Positions 7,936 to 14,621 of a stretch of DNA of 42,473 nucleotides are shown one piece after another. Each line of letters starts with the position of its first letter. Positions within the stretch are counted from its first letter, which is position 1. This stretch comes from UBA8516 sp964434855 (GTDB lineage: Archaea; Thermoproteota; Nitrososphaeria; Nitrososphaerales; Nitrosopumilaceae), in the NCBI GenBank assembly GCA_964434855.1, contig CAYSWR010000011.1, positions 1 to 42,473 on the forward strand. Reading direction: 5' to 3'. Both the position numbers and the translations under genes were made by a program. Under the pieces are notes generated by a model. That model was not told the origin of the DNA. It did not search any database and saw only the letters and a list, made by a program, of their open reading frames with translations.

Positions 7936-8277
7936 TCACAAACTTGTACTTCGTCGTCCACTTTCCAAGTCCATCACTTCATCTACTGTGGAAACAAAGA
8001 CCTTTCCACTTCCCCTTGACCCGCTTACTACGACTTTGGCAATTCCATCCAAAACTCGATTCACCATTGAATCATTAACTATAGTTATAACAGAGTTCAT
8101 TGGGTTGTATTCTGCAGTGTGTAGTGGCATTCCCTTGCTGTCCCTTATCATGGGTCTGATGCCATCTCCCTGACCTCTTTCAGAAACCACAGTGGCACCA
8201 GTAACTCCAATTTCTTTTAGAACACCTAGAATGCCCCTGACTTTTTCTGGTCTTACTATGGCTTCAATCCTTTTCAA
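7936..8277 (-). CDS. divergent P-II family signalling protein
   Basis: The 113-residue protein has the P-II fold order. It opens KRIEAIVRPEKVRGILGVLKEIGVTGATV, ends with the B- and C-loop segment GSRGSGKVFVSTVDEVMDLESGRR, and has a T-loop between. The T-loop reads RGQGDGIRPMIRDSKG, unlike the tyrosine-bearing RGQKGGHTELYRG of GlnB/GlnK, so uridylylation is not expected. Thaumarchaea often carry several such P-II paralogues. P-II proteins sense 2-oxoglutarate and ATP/ADP and regulate nitrogen or carbon flow; the target here is unknown because no transporter gene is adjacent. The start is a TTG (8275-8277), supported by the TATA-like box upstream. Confidence 0.85.
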   Translation of the reverse strand: MKRIEAIVRPEKVRGILGVLKEIGVTGATVVSERGQGDGIRPMIRDSKGMPLHTAEYNPMNSVITIVNDSMVNRVLDGIAKVVVSGSRGSGKVFVSTVDEVMDLESGRRSTSL

Positions 8278-8300
8278 TTATCAAATATGTTTATGGTAAG

Positions 8301-8310
8301 GGTATAAATC
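8301..8310 (-). promoter_or_regulatory. TATA-like box for the P-II gene
   Basis: On the minus strand GATTTATACC is centred about 29 bp before the TTG start at 8277, good leaderless spacing. It supports the TTG choice over internal starts. Confidence 0.4.
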
Positions 8311-8418
8311 AATTTTCAAATCTTCTTGCTTAATATTATGTAAAATTATTGTTTTTATGATGTTATAATGAATAAATTTGACGCTAATTCTAAAAATAGT
8401 TCAATACGAAGGTAGGAT

Positions 8419-9294
8419 TTATTCGCGGTCTTTCATCAACCTCGACATTGAAAATAGAATCACCGCAGTAACACACAGGATTGCGCCAAGCAAGAAAAGA
8501 ATTATAGCAGCAGCAAGTGAGCCAAGAAAAACTATCTGCCTATGGAGGTACGCGTCAAGGAAATTGTATCCCATTATGGAACCAACTATGATAAAGGCAA
8601 TTCCTGGGAAACCATAAAAAGGAATCGGATGTTTTACTGAAATAAATTTCAACGTATTCATCAGAACTGATACTCCATGTTTAACTGGATTGTGTGTAGA
8701 GGTATCATTTCCATAAGAGACCGATATTGGCACCTCTCCAACACTTAATTTATTATTGCTCGCCTTTAGAATAATTTCAGTTGAAACTGCCATGCCATTC
8801 TCGGTTGGATGGATGACATCTATTGCTTTTTTTGAGTATGCCCTGAATCCTGATTGTGCATCACTTAACTTGAAATCTGTACCCATGTTTGAAGCCGATG
8901 TAATTATTTTAATGCCTCTCTTTCTGTAACCATGGATATTATTTATTCCATCTAAAAATCTAGAACCAATTACAACGTCTAGATTTTGTTCAACTAATGC
9001 ATTAACTAGGTTCGGAATTTGATCAGGATTGTGTTGACCATCACCATCTAATGTTATCATGATGTCGGCATTTTCTCTTCTTGCAGTTTCAAATAAAGTA
9101 ATTATTGCGGTTCCATATCCCGTATTTTTTTGATGAGATACAACTACAGCTCCGTTTTTTTTTGCAACATTTGCTGTGTTATCGTTGGAGCCATCATCAC
9201 AAACAATTACCTTGTCTGTATACTGGAGGCTTTTTTTTACTATATCGCCAATAGTATGCTCTTCATTAAATGTCGGAATGCAGACAACTTTCAT
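8419..9294 (-). CDS. family 2 glycosyltransferase, DPM1-like with C-terminal membrane helices
   Basis: This enzyme probably transfers a sugar from a nucleotide donor to dolichyl phosphate or another lipid carrier at the membrane. It opens MKVVCIPTFNEEHTIGDIV, and VCDDGSNDNTANVAKK follows. The DxD-type metal site is in TLDGDGQHNPDQ near residue 85-95, and SDAQSGFRAYSKKA matches the acceptor loop of DPM1-like enzymes. Two hydrophobic helices near the C terminus (about 230-280) anchor it. The start at the ATG 9294 is chosen because the family motif follows directly; an ATG at 9321 would add nine residues. It is downstream of the APS kinase gene on the same strand, with about 40 bp between them. 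Confidence 0.88.
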   Translation of the reverse strand: MKVVCIPTFNEEHTIGDIVKKSLQYTDKVIVCDDGSNDNTANVAKKNGAVVVSHQKNTGYGTAIITLFETARRENADIMITLDGDGQHNPDQIPNLVNALVEQNLDVVIGSRFLDGINNIHGYRKRGIKIITSASNMGTDFKLSDAQSGFRAYSKKAIDVIHPTENGMAVSTEIILKASNNKLSVGEVPISVSYGNDTSTHNPVKHGVSVLMNTLKFISVKHPIPFYGFPGIAFIIVGSIMGYNFLDAYLHRQIVFLGSLAAAIILFLLGAILCVTAVILFSMSRLMKDRE

Positions 9295-9334
9295 GCTATT
9301 TACACTTGTAATTCCCAGCAATTATTTCAATCGC

Positions 9335-9859
9335 TTATGACAAGTATCCAAGCTTTGTCAGAGTTGAGAGGATCATCTTAAAACACTCTTCCTCGCCATG
9401 CTTTTCCGTATCAAGTACCAGTTCTGGTTTTAGCGGTTCTTCGTAAGGAGCTTGTAGACCAGTAAGATTTGTAATCTCGCCAGCTAGTGCTTTTTTGTAA
9501 AGACCTTTGGGGTCTCTTCTTATGCATTCATCAACAGATGCTTTAACCCACACCTCTACAAAATCTCCCAATTCTTTTCTGGCAAATTCTCTTGTCTCTA
9601 TGTAAGGTGATATCAGCGGGACTATAGTAGTTATTCTGTTTTTTAGCAAAATTTTTGCTACAACGATTAACCTTCTGTTATGCTCTTTTCTATCTTCTGG
9701 AGAAAATCCAAGATCTTTACTTAGAGTTTTTCGTATCTCGTCACCATCTAAGATATCAGCTGGCCACCCCATTTGCTTGTAATAGTTTTTTAATCTAAGA
9801 GCTAGTGTGGTTTTTCCGGAAGCTGGAATGCCTGTAAGCCAAATCACTGCTGGTTTCAT
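9335..9859 (-). CDS. cysC: adenylylsulfate (APS) kinase
   Basis: It phosphorylates APS to PAPS, the universal sulfate donor for sulfotransferases. The 174-residue protein has the P-loop GIPASGKTT at 10-18, the LDGDEIRKTLSKDLGFSPEDR block near 37-57, EHNRR after it and the LISPYIETRE motif near 82-91. ITNLTGLQAPYEEPLKPEL is the family C-terminal motif. It is a stand-alone kinase without an ATP sulfurylase domain. With three sulfotransferase genes further along this window, its likely role is PAPS supply for glycan sulfation. Assimilatory sulfate reduction is the alternative, given the siroheme reductase in the window. Confidence 0.92.
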   Translation of the reverse strand: MKPAVIWLTGIPASGKTTLALRLKNYYKQMGWPADILDGDEIRKTLSKDLGFSPEDRKEHNRRLIVVAKILLKNRITTIVPLISPYIETREFARKELGDFVEVWVKASVDECIRRDPKGLYKKALAGEITNLTGLQAPYEEPLKPELVLDTEKHGEEECFKMILSTLTKLGYLS

Positions 9860-10034
9860 GGCTTTAGCTGAAAAGACATGTCATTAATTACTTTTGATTT
9901 CATTTATACAAGATTGCAGAAAATCTCATGTATCTATATAATCTTAGGTTCGGTATCTCAGGTTTCTATGGTATACGCATAACAGGAGAGCAAGACGCCA
10001 AAACTATACAAGAGACTTAATTCATGAATCTGTC

Positions 10035-10454
10035 GTGAAGCTGATTCCAATTATTGTCTTTGCAATGTTGGTTATGCCATATACATATGCGCAATCTGAA
10101 GAAACAACCAACGCCTCTATCTTTGTACAAATCCAGGTGCGAAACTCTGATGGTCAGCTTGTAACATACCTTGAACCAAACAAGATCTTTATCCTAGACA
10201 TGGAATTACTAACAGGGGTATTGGACACACAGCCTGTCCAGCAGACATTTTCACGCAGTGGTCAGAACTTTGAGCTAATAACACTAGATGTGGAAAAAAA
10301 AATTACTATTCCTGACGTAATTTCAAAGACATCATTTGGAACTATAGTTGATGGCAAGGAAGTTAGGTTAGTATCATCTGTTCATGATGGATATCCTGTC
10401 ATACCAAGCGATACAGTAACAACAATTTGGACAATAATTAGGCCCGCTCGCTAG
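10035..10454 (+). CDS. small exported protein of unknown function
   Basis: The protein has 139 residues. It starts with GTG and a clear signal peptide, KLIPIIVFAMLVMPYTYAQ, with likely cleavage after Ala19 or nearby. The mature part is beta-rich without recognisable motifs (IFVQIQVRNSDGQLVTYLEP at the start). Similar short beta-rich secreted proteins are common in thaumarchaea, but I do not recognise this family. The gene is convergent with, and overlaps by 17 bp, the 3' end of the membrane glycosyltransferase gene at 10438. A four-residue ATG frame ending at the GTG start is not taken as a gene. Confidence 0.7.
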   Translation: MKLIPIIVFAMLVMPYTYAQSEETTNASIFVQIQVRNSDGQLVTYLEPNKIFILDMELLTGVLDTQPVQQTFSRSGQNFELITLDVEKKITIPDVISKTSFGTIVDGKEVRLVSSVHDGYPVIPSDTVTTIWTIIRPAR

Positions 10455-11667
10455 TCTTTGAAAGTATGGTTCCAACACCCATTGCAAAAAATACTACAAG
10501 TGGTACAAACCTGTAGGGCTGGATTGTTTGATCGGTAAAGCCTTGCAAGACAGGTGCAGACAAAAGCATGCCCATTATGAGTACCATGATGGAATCTGCA
10601 TGTATGATTCCTCTTCTTGATAATACAAAAAGTCCTACAATTAGTGGCAGTATGAAAAATAGTACAATAACATCAAATCTCATCTGAAATGCCCAAGCAG
10701 TAAATCCTCGCCAAAAGTCGTTTGCATCAGAATCCAGGCTATAACCTGATATGTTTATTCCTGCAGCTGCAGCCGCAATGCCTGCAACAATCATTACTCC
10801 GTATATGGCTGCCAGTATCTTCTTTTTTTGTCGTGTAAGGTTTGATCTGTAAATGAAGAAAAGTGTCATGGGCAAAAACATTGCAGTAAGTGCTTTTGCT
10901 GGAATCGATGCAATAAAAGATGGTGGAGAGAGTGGCCACTTTTTGTAAATGAAATATAGTGAAAGTACATACAACAAAGTCCAGAGATTGTCATATGTTG
11001 CTGATGTGTCATATGACAAAAATGTGCTGCTTTGAAGTAAAATTGCTACTGCAACAACGCCTGCAAATCTCTTTTTTGATAATTCTTTTGTGAAAAAATA
11101 TGTTAAAACAACAAGTGCAATGCTTACAACAAATGGCAAGACTCTAATGTTTCCAAAAATATCTAGTGATACTGAAAGAAGTAGATACTTAAGGTGCGGT
11201 TCAAAGCTGCTTGCAAATTGATTAGGACTCCAACTTTGCACTCTTTCTTTTACATCTTTATAGTCTGCCCAAATTTCTTCTTGTGAAAGTTCTTTTGCAG
11301 TAAATGATACATAAGCTGCAAGAAATATTATCATTACAATAAAAGCTATTTTTTTAGAGACCTCGAAATCAAAGACAAGCTTGATAGATCTTCTTATTAT
11401 CTGTGGAATCTTGTTTTTTTTGTACAAGATTGCAATTCCAAGAAGGATAAAGTTTGTAGCTAATAATGGATAGATCCAGACTCCTGTCTCATATGGGGTG
11501 ATTTCTATATCCCTAAACGAGCTTGTTGACCTGGTAACCAGGGAAGGAAAGAGGACCGTAGTTAAACTGATAAGAACAATAACAAGCGTTGCTAGAAATA
11601 CAATCCAGGAGGCCTTGCTTGTCTTGGCTTGAACTTTTTGTTCTTTTGTAGCGGGTTTTTTAGACAA
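10438..11667 (-). CDS. polytopic membrane protein, probable GT-C type glycosyltransferase
   Basis: The 409-residue protein has about ten hydrophobic segments, starting with ASWIVFLATLVIVLISLTTV (about 19-38). Between the second and third helices is a long extracytoplasmic loop with SQEEIWADYKDVKERVQSWSP and SSFEPHLKYLLLS. Such an acidic first loop next to many helices is the layout of GT-C enzymes that use dolichyl-phosphate sugars, although the diagnostic DD or ED motif is not clean here. The start is a TTG (11665-11667). It lies in the glycan region next to a GT2 gene, which fits a role in lipid-linked sugar transfer. A membrane protein of another kind cannot be excluded. Confidence 0.65.
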   Translation of the reverse strand: MSKKPATKEQKVQAKTSKASWIVFLATLVIVLISLTTVLFPSLVTRSTSSFRDIEITPYETGVWIYPLLATNFILLGIAILYKKNKIPQIIRRSIKLVFDFEVSKKIAFIVMIIFLAAYVSFTAKELSQEEIWADYKDVKERVQSWSPNQFASSFEPHLKYLLLSVSLDIFGNIRVLPFVVSIALVVLTYFFTKELSKKRFAGVVAVAILLQSSTFLSYDTSATYDNLWTLLYVLSLYFIYKKWPLSPPSFIASIPAKALTAMFLPMTLFFIYRSNLTRQKKKILAAIYGVMIVAGIAAAAAGINISGYSLDSDANDFWRGFTAWAFQMRFDVIVLFFILPLIVGLFVLSRRGIIHADSIMVLIMGMLLSAPVLQGFTDQTIQPYRFVPLVVFFAMGVGTILSKTSERA

Positions 11668-11734
11668 ACGACTTTTCTTAAATGCTGGGACTTAAAACTT
11701 GACTGCTTTTTGGTTTTTATTCAGGTTCTACATA

Positions 11735-11742
11735 CTATTATA
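11735..11742 (+). promoter_or_regulatory. TATA-like box for the 35-residue gene at 11764
   Basis: TATTATAT is centred about 25 bp before the ATG at 11764, the ideal distance for an archaeal leaderless transcript. This is the main support for the very short gene downstream. Confidence 0.4.
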
Positions 11743-11763
11743 TGAGTTTCTAGTGGAAGTGAT

Positions 11764-11871
11764 ATGGACAGACAAGACATTGCAGAAATCATGGACAAGA
11801 TAGAAAGGGAAGATGCCATATTTGCAAAAAAGTCCTATCTTGACTCGCTTTCAATTTCTCCGCATTACTAG
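11764..11871 (+). CDS. 35-residue acidic/helical small protein
   Basis: A short frame runs from ATG 11764 to TAG 11871 and encodes MDRQDIAEIMDKIEREDAIF followed by AKKSYLDSLSISPHY. The sequence is amphipathic and helical, rich in Asp and Glu. A well-placed TATA-like box sits 25 bp upstream, and codon use looks like that of the neighbours. It converges on the GT2 gene whose stop is only a few bases beyond. No function can be assigned; it may be a small regulatory or interaction peptide. Confidence 0.5.
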   Translation: MDRQDIAEIMDKIEREDAIFAKKSYLDSLSISPHY

Positions 11872-11876
11872 ATAGA

Positions 11877-12923
11877 TTAGCGGTTCCTGTCTAAATTCAC
11901 TGCATCTATTATCTTTTTGATGTTTATCTTTTCTGGTAATGGTTCTCCAGTTCTATTTACTGATAATTGTTTCATCTGTCTGCCTTTTTCTAAACCCACA
12001 AATGTATAGAAAATTTCAAAACTATCTAAACCAGTATATTTGCAAACACTTTTTGTAAATTTATTTATCAGTATTTTCCTAAAAACTTTGGGATAGTTTT
12101 CTAATACTTTGGTTTCTATATCGATGTGTTCTTTGTTATGTTCTAGACTTTTTTCTACAAATTCACGCACCGAATCAGAGTTTTGGTTTTCTAGTAAATT
12201 AAGAATATAGATATCTGCTAAACTTTTTATTGAATACAGAGTTTCTGATGTTTTAGTTCGAAGAGTAGATATCTTCAAAACAGTAATCTTATCACCGAAA
12301 ACAAACTTTGTTTTATTTCGCCAAGCTCTTATTACCCAGTTCTGCAATGAGGACCTATGAATTTCTCTGGAGTCCTTCCAATATCCTATTCTTTTTGCAT
12401 GAGTAGTTTTAATTACCCATGAACTTACGCTTTCGAATACTTTATTTATTTTGTCAAAACTCATATCGGCGGTTCGGTTGTCTGGGCTTGAAAAATAAAA
12501 TTTAGGTATCTTTAAATTTCCAGGGGTAAATTGGGAACGGTAAGTAAAAGCACATTTACCAATAAAAAAATCCTTTTTTGTCTTTTCTAAAGTTTCTATT
12601 GCATGCTCCAAATGATCTTGTAACCAGACATCATCATGATTCATAAAAGCAATGTATTCTGTCATTGCAAGTGCAATTCCCACTGAATTCGGACCAGACT
12701 GAGCTCCAGTTCGATGAGGGAGATTTATGTATTGGACCCGTGAATCATTGAATGAAGTTACAGCCTTCTCGGTTTCTTGGTTGCAATGATCTCCAATTAC
12801 CAAAATTTTCCAATTTGAAAACGTCTGTAAGATTACAGATTTAATAGCGACACGAAGTACATCTGGGCGATTGTAAGTAGAAATCACAATAGTTACTTTT
12901 GCTTCATTCTTTACATGATTCAT
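11877..12923 (-). CDS. family 2 glycosyltransferase
   Basis: The 348-residue GT2 opens VTIVISTYNRPDVLRVAIKSV (residues about 10-30). The next strand is followed by LVIGDHCNQETEKAV rather than the usual DDGS. The metal site MNHDDVW is near residue 94-99, and an EIHRSSLQNWVIRAW acceptor loop lies in the middle. The C-terminal 130 residues are helical with no membrane segment. Its ATG overlaps the stop of the upstream 2,3-dehydratase gene by 4 bp (12920-12923), so the two are translated together. The deoxysugar made via that dehydratase may be this enzyme's donor sugar, which is an inference. Confidence 0.85.
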   Translation of the reverse strand: MNHVKNEAKVTIVISTYNRPDVLRVAIKSVILQTFSNWKILVIGDHCNQETEKAVTSFNDSRVQYINLPHRTGAQSGPNSVGIALAMTEYIAFMNHDDVWLQDHLEHAIETLEKTKKDFFIGKCAFTYRSQFTPGNLKIPKFYFSSPDNRTADMSFDKINKVFESVSSWVIKTTHAKRIGYWKDSREIHRSSLQNWVIRAWRNKTKFVFGDKITVLKISTLRTKTSETLYSIKSLADIYILNLLENQNSDSVREFVEKSLEHNKEHIDIETKVLENYPKVFRKILINKFTKSVCKYTGLDSFEIFYTFVGLEKGRQMKQLSVNRTGEPLPEKINIKKIIDAVNLDRNR

Positions 12924-14227
12924 AGAAATTTAAGTAATAATGACAGAACACTACGTAACTCATTTGTAGTCTTTTTATTCTGCATTACTAAATTTTGTAT
13001 CTCAGATAATGAAGCCCAATAAGACATGTCAGACTTTGTAACTTTTACTCTCTCCGGCAACTCAATAATCTGATACAAACATTTGGATTGATAAAACCGT
13101 CCTCCTTCATCAGATTGTATACATTCTGCTAGTACAGTTTGTCCCTCAAAGCTAATATTTCCATCTTCCTTTATATTTTGAACGCTTGGACCCCACACTA
13201 ATGCCTTATCCATACCAATAATTATTTGAGCATTTAAAAGGAATTTTAGTACCCCGTCTTTCTTTTGACAGTACAATACGACTTTTTCTAAACCTAGATT
13301 ATGAACTAAAGGTTGTTCCCAATAAGACACCTCTCGATCAGTCGCACTCACTCTAAATCCCTTTACTACGAATTCAACCTGATCATTGTCATAAATTACG
13401 TCTTCATTAACACTCCAATTTTTTAGTTTATCCAAATCTTTAATTTTAAAATTATATTTATTTTGGTTTTGTAATTCTTTTAGTACTTCGAATATTCTTG
13501 TACTAGAACCCTTTTGATAATAAGATTCATTTAACCAATGTTTGAGTCCATTATGTTGTAGGTCTGAAAAGAAAGCAATATTATTTGAAGTTAGTTCTCC
13601 CCAGTTACATGAAACGAGGACGGATCTTGTGTCAGTATTTATCAAATAGTCTTCTTCAAGTAGTGATAGTAATTCTCTAATTTCAAACCATCTAAACCTA
13701 TCATCTATATCATTTAAAAAATATCCACTCCGCAATCGAATAATTGAGTTCTGATTACTTTTGTTCATGAATCTTGTGCTATGTTCTAACTGAACGGAAT
13801 TAGAGATGCACTCATAACTATCATCTGATTCCAGAAAATATCTCAAAAACTTCGTTTCCTCTCCGCCATGTACTTTCATATAGTTACTAACAGTTGCTTG
13901 CACACTTGGACCAATTTGGGTCCCATTTACATTACCTGGTTCGGTTTTAGCTTGAAGTAGTATCTTGGCATCTTGGATAATAAATCCAAGCACACCTACT
14001 TCTTGTTGCAGAATTATTGGTTGTTCCCAAACCAATTCCTTTTTTTGTTCAGAATAAACTTCGACTCCGATTATTGAGAAAAAATAATTTTTTTCATGTG
14101 TGATATTTTTACCAGTAAAAATCCAATTCTTAATATTACTAATTGGAATCGTTTCAACTTTAAGCTTGCTTAAACCTCTTCTTTTAGAAATCCATGATAT
14201 TATCTCATTTTTTTTCATTATTAGCAT
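12920..14227 (-). CDS. NDP-hexose 2,3-dehydratase
   Basis: This enzyme removes the 2-hydroxyl (as water) from NDP-4-keto-6-deoxyglucose, the committing step to 2,6-dideoxy sugars, as EvaA, TylX3 and SpnO do in antibiotic pathways. The 435-residue length matches the family, which is a tandem duplication of one domain; both copies are visible. Repeat 1 has WEQPIILQQEVGVLGFI and AKTEPGNVNGTQIGPSVQAT near 68-130. Repeat 2 has YWEQPLVHNLGLEKVVLY and ALVWGPSVQN near 300-350. The start may be the ATG at 14227 or the one at 14218. RmlA and RmlB encoded at the end of this window could provide its substrate. The gene is co-transcribed with the GT2 gene downstream. Confidence 0.85.
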   Translation of the reverse strand: MLIMKKNEIISWISKRRGLSKLKVETIPISNIKNWIFTGKNITHEKNYFFSIIGVEVYSEQKKELVWEQPIILQQEVGVLGFIIQDAKILLQAKTEPGNVNGTQIGPSVQATVSNYMKVHGGEETKFLRYFLESDDSYECISNSVQLEHSTRFMNKSNQNSIIRLRSGYFLNDIDDRFRWFEIRELLSLLEEDYLINTDTRSVLVSCNWGELTSNNIAFFSDLQHNGLKHWLNESYYQKGSSTRIFEVLKELQNQNKYNFKIKDLDKLKNWSVNEDVIYDNDQVEFVVKGFRVSATDREVSYWEQPLVHNLGLEKVVLYCQKKDGVLKFLLNAQIIIGMDKALVWGPSVQNIKEDGNISFEGQTVLAECIQSDEGGRFYQSKCLYQIIELPERVKVTKSDMSYWASLSEIQNLVMQNKKTTNELRSVLSLLLKFL

Positions 14228-14621
14228 TTTATTTAGTTAGGGTGTATTAAAGACAATTTGAAAGTTTTGAAAGTTCATAATTTTATCATCAAATAACAAC
14301 AAATCATAATCTACGATATAATCTAGTTACTAACGAAAAGTATCCTAAAATTACGAACAAAGGGTGGCTTTGCATTTTTACTCTTCGTCAATGAACTTTT
14401 TTGTAGAGTCCATAAAAAATTAGGAAGGAGTTTTGTAGCTCTCCGATGAGCTTACTGCATATTTTTTGTTAAATTTTCTTCACAAAATCTCTCGGACTCG
14501 TACCAACTGTCAGTTCAAAAACCATCGGACTCGAACCTATGATTCAGAAATTATAATTTCCTTTTAGTAATGCTATAATTGTTTATATCTACGCATATAG
14601 TTCACTAACTTTAATATTCGA
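14228..14621. other. 394-bp intergenic stretch with a pair of tRNA-T-arm-like 13-mers
   Basis: No frame of convincing length lies here. It is bounded by the divergent starts of the 2,3-dehydratase and the subtilase, so it should hold promoters for both. The only structure noted is a near-identical 13-base repeat, TCGGACTCGTACC at 14492-14504 and TCGGACTCGAACC at 14525-14537. On the minus strand these read like a tRNA T-arm (GGTTCGAGTCCGA). No D-arm or anticodon arm accompanies them. Confidence 0.5.

Noticed and set aside
10024..10038. Tiny frame ATG AAT CTG TCG TGA overlapping the GTG start at 10035
   Set aside because: Four codons, without other support; the signal peptide begins at the GTG.
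14470..14560. Possible tRNA gene on the minus strand
   Set aside because: Only a T-arm-like stretch is present, with one mismatch in its stem; no D-arm, anticodon arm or acceptor stem can be drawn.
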